Shown in pieces: positions 26,756 to 35,702 of a DNA stretch of 39,749 bases (the stretch's first letter is position 1; each line of letters opens with the position of its first letter). This stretch comes from Bacteroidales bacterium (GTDB taxonomy: Bacteria; Bacteroidota; Bacteroidia; Bacteroidales; UBA7960): positions 1 through 39,749 of the forward strand of contig SLCY01000051.1 in NCBI GenBank assembly GCA_007125585.1. Direction: 5' to 3'. The notes under the pieces are model-generated. The model made no database searches. It had not been told where the DNA came from and saw only the letters and a program-made list of their open reading frames with translations. A program made the translations under genes and the position numbers.

Positions 26756-28045
26756 CTATCTCAATATCAACTCCTTGCTCCACCTTATCAGCCATTCATC
26801 ATGGCCCTGCAAGGCAGCAGCCTGCAAGCCCAGCGGAAGTCCGCCGCCATTCATTCCGGCAGGGATCGACAGGGTCGGCACCCCCAGAAAGGTCCATGGC
26901 AGGTTCATCAGCGGACTGCCTGTCGAATGCAATCCCTTGGGCGCTGTATCAACCGAAGAAGGGCTGAGCCAGAGAGCTATCCCCTCTTTGTGGGTAACCT
27001 GTTCCAAACGATTTTTTATTTCAGCCTGCAAGTTGCGCGCATCCGCAATGGCTTTCCCGGAAACATTCCTGCCTTCCGTGATCAGCTCTTTTGCGTGCCG
27101 GCCATAGCGTTCTGTGAACGCACGGTGCCAGTTATGGTGAACTTCTGCAAAGTCGCGCGAAACGATGTTCCGGTGTGCAGCATTGATGGACAGGATGTCA
27201 CCAAAAACGTCCTTTTCAACAACCCTGAACCCCGCCCTTTCCAGCTCCTCTGCCTTTCGGAAAAACCAGTGCAATATTTCCGGTTCAGCCTGCTTCATGT
27301 ATTCTCCGGCAGGGATGCCAATGACCGTTTGTCTGCTTTTGTCAACCGGTTGTTTCCAGTCGTCGACCAACAATGTGCACACCAGTTCAATCCCTTCGAT
27401 ATCTTGTGTAAAGAACCCGACATGGTCGACGGTGGGCGACAGAGGGATCACCCCGCTGGTGGGGATCCTGCCCAGGCTTGGCTTGAATCCATATACTCCG
27501 CAATAGGATGCCGGCCTGGAGATGGAGCCTATTGTCTGTGTTCCCAGGGCCAGGGGGGTCAGTCCTGCGGCAACGGCCGCTGCAGGGCCGCTGCTCGAGC
27601 CACCGGGGGTATGCTCAATATTGTGCGGATTGCGGACAGGTCCCGGCTGGAAGTAGGCAAATTCCGTTGTAACGGCTTTCCCAAGGATCAGCGCACCGGC
27701 ATTTTTCAGTGCAGAAACGGAGGCAGCCTCCTTCCCTTTAAACACTGCAGGCGGCAACCGGGATCCCGCACGGGTCTCAAAGCCATCAACAACAAAAATA
27801 TCTTTCACCCCCACTGGGATGCCAAAGAGGGGCGGTCTCAAGCCCGGATCAGGATACTTCCTGACCAGCACAGCAAGCTCCGACAACAAACGTTTGCGCC
27901 GGTTTGGTTCCGGCAGCAAGGATTGTATTTGTCCGTCAACCGCTTCAATCCTGTCACATAGATCATTGATAAAACCTTCCGGCGGCAACGCCCCATCCCT
28001 GAGCCTCTGTACAGTTTCTGAAAGCGATAAATGGAGGGCAAACAT
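26756..28045 (-). CDS. Amidase signature family protein
   Basis: 429 aa; GIPVGVKDIFVVDGFETRAGSRL, HTPGGSSSGPAAAVAAGLTPLALGTQTIGSISRPASYCGVYGFKPSLGRIPTSGVIPLSPTVDHVGFF. Confidence 0.88.
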   Translation of the reverse strand: MFALHLSLSETVQRLRDGALPPEGFINDLCDRIEAVDGQIQSLLPEPNRRKRLLSELAVLVRKYPDPGLRPPLFGIPVGVKDIFVVDGFETRAGSRLPPAVFKGKEAASVSALKNAGALILGKAVTTEFAYFQPGPVRNPHNIEHTPGGSSSGPAAAVAAGLTPLALGTQTIGSISRPASYCGVYGFKPSLGRIPTSGVIPLSPTVDHVGFFTQDIEGIELVCTLLVDDWKQPVDKSRQTVIGIPAGEYMKQAEPEILHWFFRKAEELERAGFRVVEKDVFGDILSINAAHRNIVSRDFAEVHHNWHRAFTERYGRHAKELITEGRNVSGKAIADARNLQAEIKNRLEQVTHKEGIALWLSPSSVDTAPKGLHSTGSPLMNLPWTFLGVPTLSIPAGMNGGGLPLGLQAAALQGHDEWLIRWSKELILR

Positions 28046-28167
28046 ATTTATGGATGTTGTATTTTTAATCCTTTACATAAACACCATCCCTCGAACCATC
28101 CACCCTTAAGGCAATCATCCTGGTATTCCTGACCTTACGGCGTTTCCCTGTTTTTCTTGTCAACGGC

Positions 28168-28199
28168 AAAAAGCCGATGATCCTTCTTCTGGGCTTTTT
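28168..28199 (-). terminator. Intrinsic terminator downstream of the CoA-transferase gene
   Basis: AAAAAGCC gatgatccttcttctg GGCTTTTT perfect 8-bp inverted repeat, in the 187-bp gap after the minus-strand stop at 28233. Confidence 0.6.
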
Positions 28200-28232
28200 C
28201 TTTCCGACACCAGGGCAGAATCAGCACATCTC

Positions 28233-29420
28233 TTAAAGTACGCCGTTGTCCTTCAATGTCTTGACCTCTTGCTCCGTCAGTCCCAGCATCTGGGAAAGCA
28301 CCTCGAGGTTATGTTCCCCTATCTCAGGGGCGGGCCCGCGTGAGGCGTTGTCTTGCAGAAAGCTCATCTTTATGGGATTGCCGGCAATTTTTACTGTGCC
28401 GGCCTGTTTGTCGTCCACTTCCACGATCATGTTTCGCGCGTTGACCTGCGGCTCTGTCAGCACTTTGTCAATGGTGTTGATAGGGCCACAGGGAACGCCG
28501 GCCCCGTCGATGACAGCCACCCATTCATCGGCCGTCTTTGTGCAGAACGTCTTGTCAAGCTCCCCCACAAGCGACTGCAGGTTTTGGGTACGCAGCTCGT
28601 TGGTGGCGAAGGCATCGTTCTGCAGTAGGTCGGGTCGCTGGATGGCCTCGCACAGCCTTTGCCACAATGAGTTGTTGCCGCATGCCACCACGAAATAGCG
28701 GTCGCTGGCCTTGAAAGCCTGGAAGGGGGCGATGGTGGGATGGCGGTTGCCGATAGGCCCCGGGGGGGTTCCCTCCACCTGGTAGCGGGTGATGGCGTTT
28801 TCGAGGATAGACACCTGGCAATCCAGCATGGACACATCCACTTTTTGCCCTATGCCGGTTGCGTTGCGGTATTGCAGGGCTGCCAGTATACCTATGGCAG
28901 CATACAGTGAGGCGGTAATGTCTCCCAGCGACATGCCCACACGGGTTGGGGGCGTGTCGGGCCACCCGGTGATGCTCATGATGCCACCCATGGCCTGTGC
29001 CAGGATATCGTAGGAGGCCTTTTTGGAGTGGGGTCCGGAATGGCCGTACCCGGATGAAGCGGCATAGATCAGCTTGGGATTCAGCCCCCTGAGCGTTTCA
29101 TAACCAAGGCCCAGCCTTTCCATGGTACCGGGCCGGAAATTTTCCACCAGCACATCGAAATGTTTTACAAGATCCCTGAAAACAGCTTTTCCCCTGTCTG
29201 TCTTAAGGTTCAGCGAGACACTTTTCTTTCCCCGGTTAATACTGAGGAAATAGAGGCTTTGCCCGTTCCTGAACGGCCCAAAGGAGCGGGCGTCATCCCC
29301 TGTGCCGGGAACTTCCACCTTAACCACCTCGGCACCCAGGTCGCTGAGGATCATTGTACAGAAAGGACCGGCAAGCACCCGTGACAGATCCAGGACTTTG
29401 ATGTTTTGCAACGGTTTCAT
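28233..29420 (-). CDS. CaiB/BaiF (class III) CoA-transferase
   Basis: 395 aa; KVLDLSRVLAGPFCTMILSDLGAEVVKVEVPGTGDDAR, SINRGKKSVSLNLKTDRGK, LVENFRPGTMERLGLGYETL, YDILAQAMGG, KVDVSMLDCQVSILEN. Confidence 0.93.
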   Translation of the reverse strand: MKPLQNIKVLDLSRVLAGPFCTMILSDLGAEVVKVEVPGTGDDARSFGPFRNGQSLYFLSINRGKKSVSLNLKTDRGKAVFRDLVKHFDVLVENFRPGTMERLGLGYETLRGLNPKLIYAASSGYGHSGPHSKKASYDILAQAMGGIMSITGWPDTPPTRVGMSLGDITASLYAAIGILAALQYRNATGIGQKVDVSMLDCQVSILENAITRYQVEGTPPGPIGNRHPTIAPFQAFKASDRYFVVACGNNSLWQRLCEAIQRPDLLQNDAFATNELRTQNLQSLVGELDKTFCTKTADEWVAVIDGAGVPCGPINTIDKVLTEPQVNARNMIVEVDDKQAGTVKIAGNPIKMSFLQDNASRGPAPEIGEHNLEVLSQMLGLTEQEVKTLKDNGVL

Positions 29421-29444
29421 GATTTAACGTTTTTCTGTGGTTTC

Positions 29445-29511
29445 GCCCCGGTGGGGCATTCTTGCCATGACAACGCCCCGGCCGGTTTTGGTCGTGGGGC
29501 TCAGACCGGCC
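29445..29511. repeat. Cluster of overlapping GC-rich inverted repeats
   Basis: GCCCCggtGGGGC (29445..29457); GCCCC(29475..29479)/GGGGC(29496..29500); GGCCGGT(29480..29486)/ACCGGCC(29505..29511), in the CoA-transferase/molybdenum-subunit spacer. Confidence 0.55.
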
Positions 29512-29565
29512 CCGGTCATTCCGTCCGAAGGGAGGAGTTGCCGGGCGTGAGGCTTTAAGATGGCT

Positions 29566-31914
29566 TCACCTTTTATCGGCCTTTCGCATCATCGCCAGGC
29601 ATATCTTCTCGGCAGTGACAGGCATTGAGGTCACCCTGATGCCCAGCGCATTGTCAATGGCGTTTGCGATCACCGGTGCGACCGGTATCATCGTATGTTC
29701 GCCCATTCCCCTTGCACCATAAGGGCCATCCGGTTCAGGGACCTCAATGATGATCGGTACCACTTCGTCAGGTATATCCAGGGCTGTCGGGATCTTATAG
29801 TCGGTGAAGTTGGGATTGAGCATTTTTGCACGGTGGTCAAACTTCATCTCTTCGTAGAGCACCGTCGAAATACCCTGTAAAATGCCTCCTGTGATCTGTG
29901 CTTCAACCATTTGAGGATTTATGGCCTTGCCACAGTCTACCGCTTCGACAATTTTTTTCACCTTCACCTTCCCGGTCTCTTTGTCAATCTCGATGATTGC
30001 CGCTGCAGCCCCTACGGTGTAGTGTACATTGGGATGCCCGCCCTGGCTGGTTTCCGGGTCAGCCTTTGCAGAGGCATATTCGGGCATGAACATGCCCCGG
30101 CCCATGACTGGCCCGCCTTTAAAGGTACCATCATTCATCAGAATACCGTGGATTACAAAGTCTTTTAAAGGCAATGCAAAGTCAGGTTGTGTTTTGCACC
30201 TAACCGTTTCATCTTCCAGATACAGTGCCTCTTTTGGCAAATGTTGCGTTCGTGCCACCAGTGAGAATATTTGATCGCGGGCATCGAGCGCGGCAAGTTT
30301 CACGGCATTGCCGCAACCCCATGTTACGTGCGATGCGACAGTTTGCCACTCATAAGGGTTTCTGTCGGTATCCGGGTTTTCTGTCCGGATTTTTGAAACA
30401 GGCACCGAGAGGACCTCTGCGGCGATCTGGGCCATCACAGTCAGGAAGCCCTGTCCCAGGTCCATTCCTGATACCAGGAGGTTGATACTGGCATCTTCGT
30501 TGAATTTCAGAAAGCAAGATGAAGATGCGTTGGGTGGCATGGCGGGGGCTTTCCAGAAAAGGGAAAATCCCATCCCCACTGCCATGTTGGGGCCGGAAGG
30601 CTTAGGTTTTTCGTGCCATTTGATCTTTTTTGCCACGGCGTCAATGGCATGATGCAGTCCGTTTGGGTTCATCTTCGCCCCATACGCTGTCAGGTCGCCC
30701 GTCCGTATTGCGTTTCGGCGGCGGATCTCCGGCGGGTCAATGCCTAGGTGCACGGCGATGCGTTCCATATGCGACTCCAGCCCAAACAGAAACTCAGAAT
30801 AGCCAAATCCCCGGTAAGGACCACCGGGCGGCAGGTTGGTATAGATACAATAAGAGTCTATGGAAGCATTTTCCACACGATAGGGGCCGATGGCCGACAG
30901 TCCCACTGCATTTACGACATTGGCACCGTATTCAACATAAGCGCCGGCATCCCAGTAGAGTTCATGGTGCAATGCGGTGATGCGCCCGTCTTTCTTCACG
31001 CCGACCTTTAGCCTGGCAACGACGCCGAGGCGCTGGTAGGTGTTATAGAATTCACGCTCCCGGTTCCACAGCACCTTGACCGGGTGGCCCTGAACCCTGG
31101 TAGCGATTGCGGCAGCGATGATCTCCATTGTCACGCCCGCTTTGGAGCCAAACCCACCCCCTACATGCGGCGCGATAACACGCACGTCATTGTGCCTGAT
31201 CCCTAATGGCGCAAGCGCGCTGGCAAAAAGGTTTCGCTGGGTATGGGGCGACTGTGAAGAGGCATAGACTGTCAGCCTGCCCGAATGGTCATATTTTGCA
31301 ACGGCGGCATGGAATTCGATGGCGCAATGTGCATAACGCGGAACATCATAGGTGTCATCCAGAACATAATCGGCTTCGGCAAAGCCTTTTTCAACATCCC
31401 CCTTGCGGATTTTCCGGTGGTGGGCGACGTTGGAGTCCGGTTTAGGGAAGAACCACGGGACGTGCTCGTAATGTTTCAGGTCAGGATGGATAAGGTCGGC
31501 ATCGGCCTTAAAGGCATCCAGCGGGTTGATCACCTTGGGCAGCGGCGAATAGTTGACCTTCACCAGCCTGGCCGCCTTTTTCGCGGCCTGCGGGGTGCGT
31601 GCCACCACGGCAGCGATCTGTTCACCGAAAAACCGGACCCTGTCCTGCGCAAAGATAAAACGATCTTTCATGTAAAGTCCGAAGTTGTACGGGAAGTCCT
31701 TGCCGGTCACAACGCAAAGCACCTCAGGCACTTTTTCGGCTTCAGAGGTGTCAATGCTGTTGATCATGGCATGTGCGTGAGGGCCTTCAACGATTTCCGC
31801 ATAGAGCAGGTCGGGACCGAACTCCAGGTCATCGGTGAAAAGTGCAGCGCCTGAAACCTTTTCCTTTCCGTCAACACGGACAGCCGACTGTCCTACATAT
31901 TTTAGCTCTTCCAT
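29566..31914 (-). CDS. Xanthine dehydrogenase family molybdopterin-binding subunit
   Basis: 782 aa; SAVRVDGKEKVSGAALFTDDL, VGGGFGSKAG, PPGGPYRGFGYSEFLFGLESHMERIA, DLGQGFLTVMAQIAAE, VKKIVEAVDCGKAINPQMVEAQITGG, GARGMGEHTMIPVAPVIANAI. Confidence 0.93.
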   Translation of the reverse strand: MEELKYVGQSAVRVDGKEKVSGAALFTDDLEFGPDLLYAEIVEGPHAHAMINSIDTSEAEKVPEVLCVVTGKDFPYNFGLYMKDRFIFAQDRVRFFGEQIAAVVARTPQAAKKAARLVKVNYSPLPKVINPLDAFKADADLIHPDLKHYEHVPWFFPKPDSNVAHHRKIRKGDVEKGFAEADYVLDDTYDVPRYAHCAIEFHAAVAKYDHSGRLTVYASSQSPHTQRNLFASALAPLGIRHNDVRVIAPHVGGGFGSKAGVTMEIIAAAIATRVQGHPVKVLWNREREFYNTYQRLGVVARLKVGVKKDGRITALHHELYWDAGAYVEYGANVVNAVGLSAIGPYRVENASIDSYCIYTNLPPGGPYRGFGYSEFLFGLESHMERIAVHLGIDPPEIRRRNAIRTGDLTAYGAKMNPNGLHHAIDAVAKKIKWHEKPKPSGPNMAVGMGFSLFWKAPAMPPNASSSCFLKFNEDASINLLVSGMDLGQGFLTVMAQIAAEVLSVPVSKIRTENPDTDRNPYEWQTVASHVTWGCGNAVKLAALDARDQIFSLVARTQHLPKEALYLEDETVRCKTQPDFALPLKDFVIHGILMNDGTFKGGPVMGRGMFMPEYASAKADPETSQGGHPNVHYTVGAAAAIIEIDKETGKVKVKKIVEAVDCGKAINPQMVEAQITGGILQGISTVLYEEMKFDHRAKMLNPNFTDYKIPTALDIPDEVVPIIIEVPEPDGPYGARGMGEHTMIPVAPVIANAIDNALGIRVTSMPVTAEKICLAMMRKADKR

Positions 31915-31917
31915 GAC

Positions 31918-32376
31918 TTAATGCTTTTTGGTGACTTCTTTGATGGCATCAATGACAGGCTGGTAACCTGTGCAACGGCATAAGTTGCCTGCAATGGCCT
32001 CTTTGATCTCATGTTCGGAAGGGTGCGGGATCTCAGAGATCAGCCCGGTGGCCGACAGTATCATGCCCGGCGCACAATAGCCGCACTGGAATGCATTTCG
32101 CTCCACCAGAACCTTTTGCAGGGGGGTCAGCCCATCCTGCGAAATGCCCTCAAGCGTCAGGACCTCCTGACCATCCACCTCTATGGCGAAGATCAGGCAG
32201 CTCCTGACTGCCCTGCCATCCAGGATCACGGTACATGCACCGCAATCGCCAGTATCACAACCACACTTGGGACTTTTTACCCCCATTTTGTAACGTAGCA
32301 CTTCCAGCAGCATATCACTGGGCGCCACATATACGTGCCGATGCTCTCCATTCAGGGTAAAGGATATCTTTTTCAT
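31918..32376 (-). CDS. (2Fe-2S)-binding subunit of molybdenum hydroxylase
   Basis: 152 aa; CGCDTGDCGACTVILDG, AFQCGYCAPGMILSATGL, AIAGNLCRCTGYQPVIDAI. Confidence 0.95.
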   Translation of the reverse strand: MKKISFTLNGEHRHVYVAPSDMLLEVLRYKMGVKSPKCGCDTGDCGACTVILDGRAVRSCLIFAIEVDGQEVLTLEGISQDGLTPLQKVLVERNAFQCGYCAPGMILSATGLISEIPHPSEHEIKEAIAGNLCRCTGYQPVIDAIKEVTKKH

Positions 32377-32446
32377 CTGTTTATATTTTTACAGCCGTTT
32401 GTTTTTCAGCACCTTGTGTGTTGACTCCCGTTTTTTGACGCCCTGT

Positions 32447-33325
32447 TTACCCTCCGATCAGTTTCGGTTTCTTCAAGCGTTCCACAGCAGCGGTCATTGC
32501 ACGTTCAAACATTACCTTGGTCATGTGCATCCGGTATTCTTTGGATGCCCTTACGTCGGTAATGGGTTTTATGATGCTGTCGATCATCTCCTTTGCTTCG
32601 GCGATGCTTTCGGCACCGGTTTCTTTGGCTTTAAGGTGTGCTTCCAGTTTTGGTGAACGTTTCGGCACCGGGCCAACTGAGCCGAAGGCCACATGGCACG
32701 TGCCATCGGCAAAAAGCAGCACCCCGACATTGGCCTGCGCCAGGTCCTCGCCCGCATAACGCATCATCTTCTGATATGCACCGGCATGCTTTATTTCTGG
32801 CAAGGACAGGCTCACATGGGTCACCATCTCGTTTTCCCTGATCAGTGTTTTCCTGTTGTCAACGAACCACTTTTGAACAGGCACTTCCCTTGCACCCTCT
32901 TTGCTCAGGCAGTGTATAACGGCATCATGCACCAGCAGGGGAGCGGCACTGTCCATGCAGGCGACCGCCGAACAGATGTTTCCCACCATGGTGGCACGGT
33001 TTCGTATACCTGACGAGGCAACCAGGCCTGCCGCCTCATAAAGGATATAGGCGTTGTCGCGGATCAGCCTCGACCTGCGGATCATGTCAAAAGTGACCAG
33101 CGCACCGATGTGCAGCCTGTTGCCCACAGTTTCAATCTTCTCCAGGGCATCGAGGCCTTTGATGTCTATGAGGAGCTCCGGCACCCGGAAACCCTGCTTT
33201 ATTTCATTGGCCAGGTCGGTGCCACCGGCCAGTAGCCTGGCAATCATATCCTTATTGTCAAGAAGCTGTAAAGCATCTTCAAGGGTGGCCGGCTTTTCGT
33301 AACCAAATTCATAGGGGATAGCCAT
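32447..33325 (-). CDS. FAD-binding subunit of molybdenum hydroxylase (xanthine dehydrogenase family subunit M)
   Basis: 292 aa; ARLLAGGTDLANEIKQGFRVPELLIDIKGLDAL, HIGALVTFDMI, SSGIRNRATMVGNICSAVACMDSAAPLLVHDA. Confidence 0.93.
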   Translation of the reverse strand: MAIPYEFGYEKPATLEDALQLLDNKDMIARLLAGGTDLANEIKQGFRVPELLIDIKGLDALEKIETVGNRLHIGALVTFDMIRRSRLIRDNAYILYEAAGLVASSGIRNRATMVGNICSAVACMDSAAPLLVHDAVIHCLSKEGAREVPVQKWFVDNRKTLIRENEMVTHVSLSLPEIKHAGAYQKMMRYAGEDLAQANVGVLLFADGTCHVAFGSVGPVPKRSPKLEAHLKAKETGAESIAEAKEMIDSIIKPITDVRASKEYRMHMTKVMFERAMTAAVERLKKPKLIGG

Positions 33326-33410
33326 GGTTCAGGTTTTTTTAAAAACAGTTTGTTTGTTCAGCATCAGGACCGGGCACTTCAGCACTATTAAGCCCTGCCG
33401 TTGTAAACAA

Positions 33411-34223
33411 TCATCCCTCGATGGCGATCATCCTGCACATCGACGACTCCATCTCAATGCCTTTGAGGGGGAACAGTCCGATCCACACCCTTTTGTTGCT
33501 TACATTGTTGATCTCACCACCCACATTTTCGGCGTGCACCAATCCTTTGGGAAAGAGTTTAAGATGCATCACCTGGTAATATTCCTCAAGCGGGAACATC
33601 TCGTCCCATGCTTTCCCATACTTCTCTTTCAGCTTTGCCTCCGCTTCCTGAAAAGGTTTGGGGTGCCAGTCACGGATGATGGTATTCATCGGGTGGTCGG
33701 CACTGCCGCAATCTACACCGATCCATTTTATCTTCATGTCGAGGGCCCACTGGTGGAAGTCGGGATCCGGCCCGGGGTGCTTTACGAAGTAACGCACTTC
33801 GTCAGACTCCGGCTGATCCCATCCATACCTGTGGTACCCCGTATTGATGATCAGTATGTCGCCCTCTTTGATCTCCGCCTTCCGCATCAACATCTCCGGA
33901 GAGTAAAGGCTATAATCCTCCACTTCATCCGAAATATCCACAACGACGCCCGGGCCATACCAGAAATCGAGCGGGGTGTCGCCGATAGAGCGTCCGCTCG
34001 AATGGAAATGTATCTCACCGTCAATATGGGTTCCCACATGATGGCTGCTTGTCATAATCTGGCCATTGGCCCCCTGCCCCATATGGGCGCCGGCGATCCG
34101 TTTGAAATATTGCAGCTGCAACGGCACATAGCTTGGCCAGGGTGGGGTGTGTACGCTCAATGTTTGTGTTAAATCGTGGATCTTTACATCCTTCATCATC
34201 TTAAATAATTCTTCTGCATTCAT
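33411..34223 (-). CDS. Cyclase family protein (kynurenine formamidase/isatin hydrolase-like metal-dependent hydrolase)
   Basis: 270 aa; IHDLTQTLSVHTPPWP, SSHHVGTHIDGEIHFHSSG (HxGTHxD motif), GDILIINTGYHRYG, WIGVDCGSADHP. Confidence 0.88.
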   Translation of the reverse strand: MNAEELFKMMKDVKIHDLTQTLSVHTPPWPSYVPLQLQYFKRIAGAHMGQGANGQIMTSSHHVGTHIDGEIHFHSSGRSIGDTPLDFWYGPGVVVDISDEVEDYSLYSPEMLMRKAEIKEGDILIINTGYHRYGWDQPESDEVRYFVKHPGPDPDFHQWALDMKIKWIGVDCGSADHPMNTIIRDWHPKPFQEAEAKLKEKYGKAWDEMFPLEEYYQVMHLKLFPKGLVHAENVGGEINNVSNKRVWIGLFPLKGIEMESSMCRMIAIEG

Positions 34224-34287
34224 GGTTAAAACATTTTTTTGTGAACAATTGAATATAAATAAGTTTGGGTATTCTCTCTTTTGCTTA

Positions 34288-35691
34288 TCAGCTCATTGCC
34301 CGGGCCAGTCCTTCGAAGGCTTTCCTGAACGGTTCCATCGGGGCGCTTAACACCCCGGCACCCACTTGTCCCACCCCGGGATTTTTATGGGCCACCCCCG
34401 TATCAATGAAGGGGGTGATATTTTTTTCGATCACCTTACGCACATCGATGCCTGTGGGGGTGCCGCGGAAGTTAAGATAGGGGATCTGGTAGACGTTGTT
34501 TTCGCCTGCAGTGATCTCGTACATATCCATGGTATACTGGAAGGCATCTTCGGCTGTTCCGCCAACGAATTGCACGATGGCGGGGGATGCCGCGATGGCG
34601 AAGCCTCCCAGGCCAACGGTCTCGGTTACAGAGCTGTCTCCGATATCAGGATTTGCATCCGCTTTGGTATAACCGGGAAAGAAGAGCGCGTCGGGGACCA
34701 GGGCTTCTCCTGTAAACCATTTGTCGCCGGTCCCGGCAAGCTGAACACCAAAATCTGTCCCGTTGCGTGCCATCACCAGCACGAGGCTGCTGCAGGGAAT
34801 ATTACGGGCAGCGTCGAGGCAGCATTTGGCGGCGGGCATGGACAGGTTCAGGAAAAAGTGATCATTCCCGTTGATGAAGTCCAGCACACTGACGGCAGCC
34901 TCTTTATTGGGGGCTGTTTCCACAACAGCAGGCGCCACCGTTCTGTAAAACAGCGAGTTGGCCGCGCGATTGCGGTTGTGTACCTCATCGCCCATATGCA
35001 GCGCCTGCGCAATGATGTTTTTCAGGTCAACCTTTCCAAGCCGTTCAACAGCAGACCTCAGCACGGGATACAGCCCTTCCTCCATCCATTTGAGTCTTTG
35101 AATCACCTCCGGGGCATAAGCGCCGTAACGCAGCACCTTGCCAAGTCCTTCGTTCAGGGTACAAAAAGCAACATTGCCATGGGCCTCATTCTCTACAATG
35201 AACACCGGCATGGATGCCGAGACAATGCCTGCCATGGGTCCGACAGCAGAATGTTCGTGGCAGGGTGCAAATTCTACCTCTCCGGAGGATGCAAGTTTTT
35301 TGGCTTCCTCCACCGTACCGGCCATGCCCTCGTAGATAAGTGCGCCGATGACCGCACCGCGCGTCGGCCCGCACATCCTGTCCCAGGCAATGGGCGGCCC
35401 TGAATGCAGGATCAGGTTCTTTCTCATCCGCGGGATGACTTTTTCGGCAACATCCAATCCGGTCAGCATGGGTTTGCCTTCCAAAACGATATTGAGGGCC
35501 CTGGCATTGGCCGCATCTGTCCTGTCCCTGTTTGAAGCGATCTTTTCAATCGCCTTGCTGTCGACATCAACAGGGGGTTTCCATTGAAGCTGAATGGCAT
35601 CCACACCAAGCTGGTCGAGGTCCTCCCTGAAAGACAACAGTCCTGCGTTGATCACCTTCAGCGGTTTATTAAAAAGGTCGTTTATTGACAT
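34288..35691 (-). CDS. DUF1116 family protein (YlbE/AllG-like)
   Basis: 467 aa; LDQLGVDAIQLQWKPPVDVD, LHSGPPIAWDRMCGPTRGAVIGALIYEGMA, FAPCHEHSAVGPMAGIVSASMPVFIVEN, RNGTDFGVQLAG; adjacent to FdrA-like and DUF2877-like genes. Confidence 0.85.
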   Translation of the reverse strand: MSINDLFNKPLKVINAGLLSFREDLDQLGVDAIQLQWKPPVDVDSKAIEKIASNRDRTDAANARALNIVLEGKPMLTGLDVAEKVIPRMRKNLILHSGPPIAWDRMCGPTRGAVIGALIYEGMAGTVEEAKKLASSGEVEFAPCHEHSAVGPMAGIVSASMPVFIVENEAHGNVAFCTLNEGLGKVLRYGAYAPEVIQRLKWMEEGLYPVLRSAVERLGKVDLKNIIAQALHMGDEVHNRNRAANSLFYRTVAPAVVETAPNKEAAVSVLDFINGNDHFFLNLSMPAAKCCLDAARNIPCSSLVLVMARNGTDFGVQLAGTGDKWFTGEALVPDALFFPGYTKADANPDIGDSSVTETVGLGGFAIAASPAIVQFVGGTAEDAFQYTMDMYEITAGENNVYQIPYLNFRGTPTGIDVRKVIEKNITPFIDTGVAHKNPGVGQVGAGVLSAPMEPFRKAFEGLARAMS

Positions 35692-35702
35692 GGTCAGGCG
35701 AT

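Noticed and set aside
26801-27961. 386-aa plus-strand ORF antisense to the amidase
   Set aside because: Low-complexity translation without domains, fully opposite a strong amidase CDS.
28233-29420. Assignment of the class III CoA-transferase as formyl-CoA:oxalate transferase (oxamate to oxalate idea)
   Set aside because: No glycine-rich loop expected of that subgroup is visible (region reads PPGPIGNRHPTIAPFQAF) and no oxalyl-CoA decarboxylase is in the window; substrate left open.
34366-35403. 345-aa plus-strand ORF antisense to the DUF1116 gene
   Set aside because: Opposite a motif-supported CDS; no coherent domain signature.
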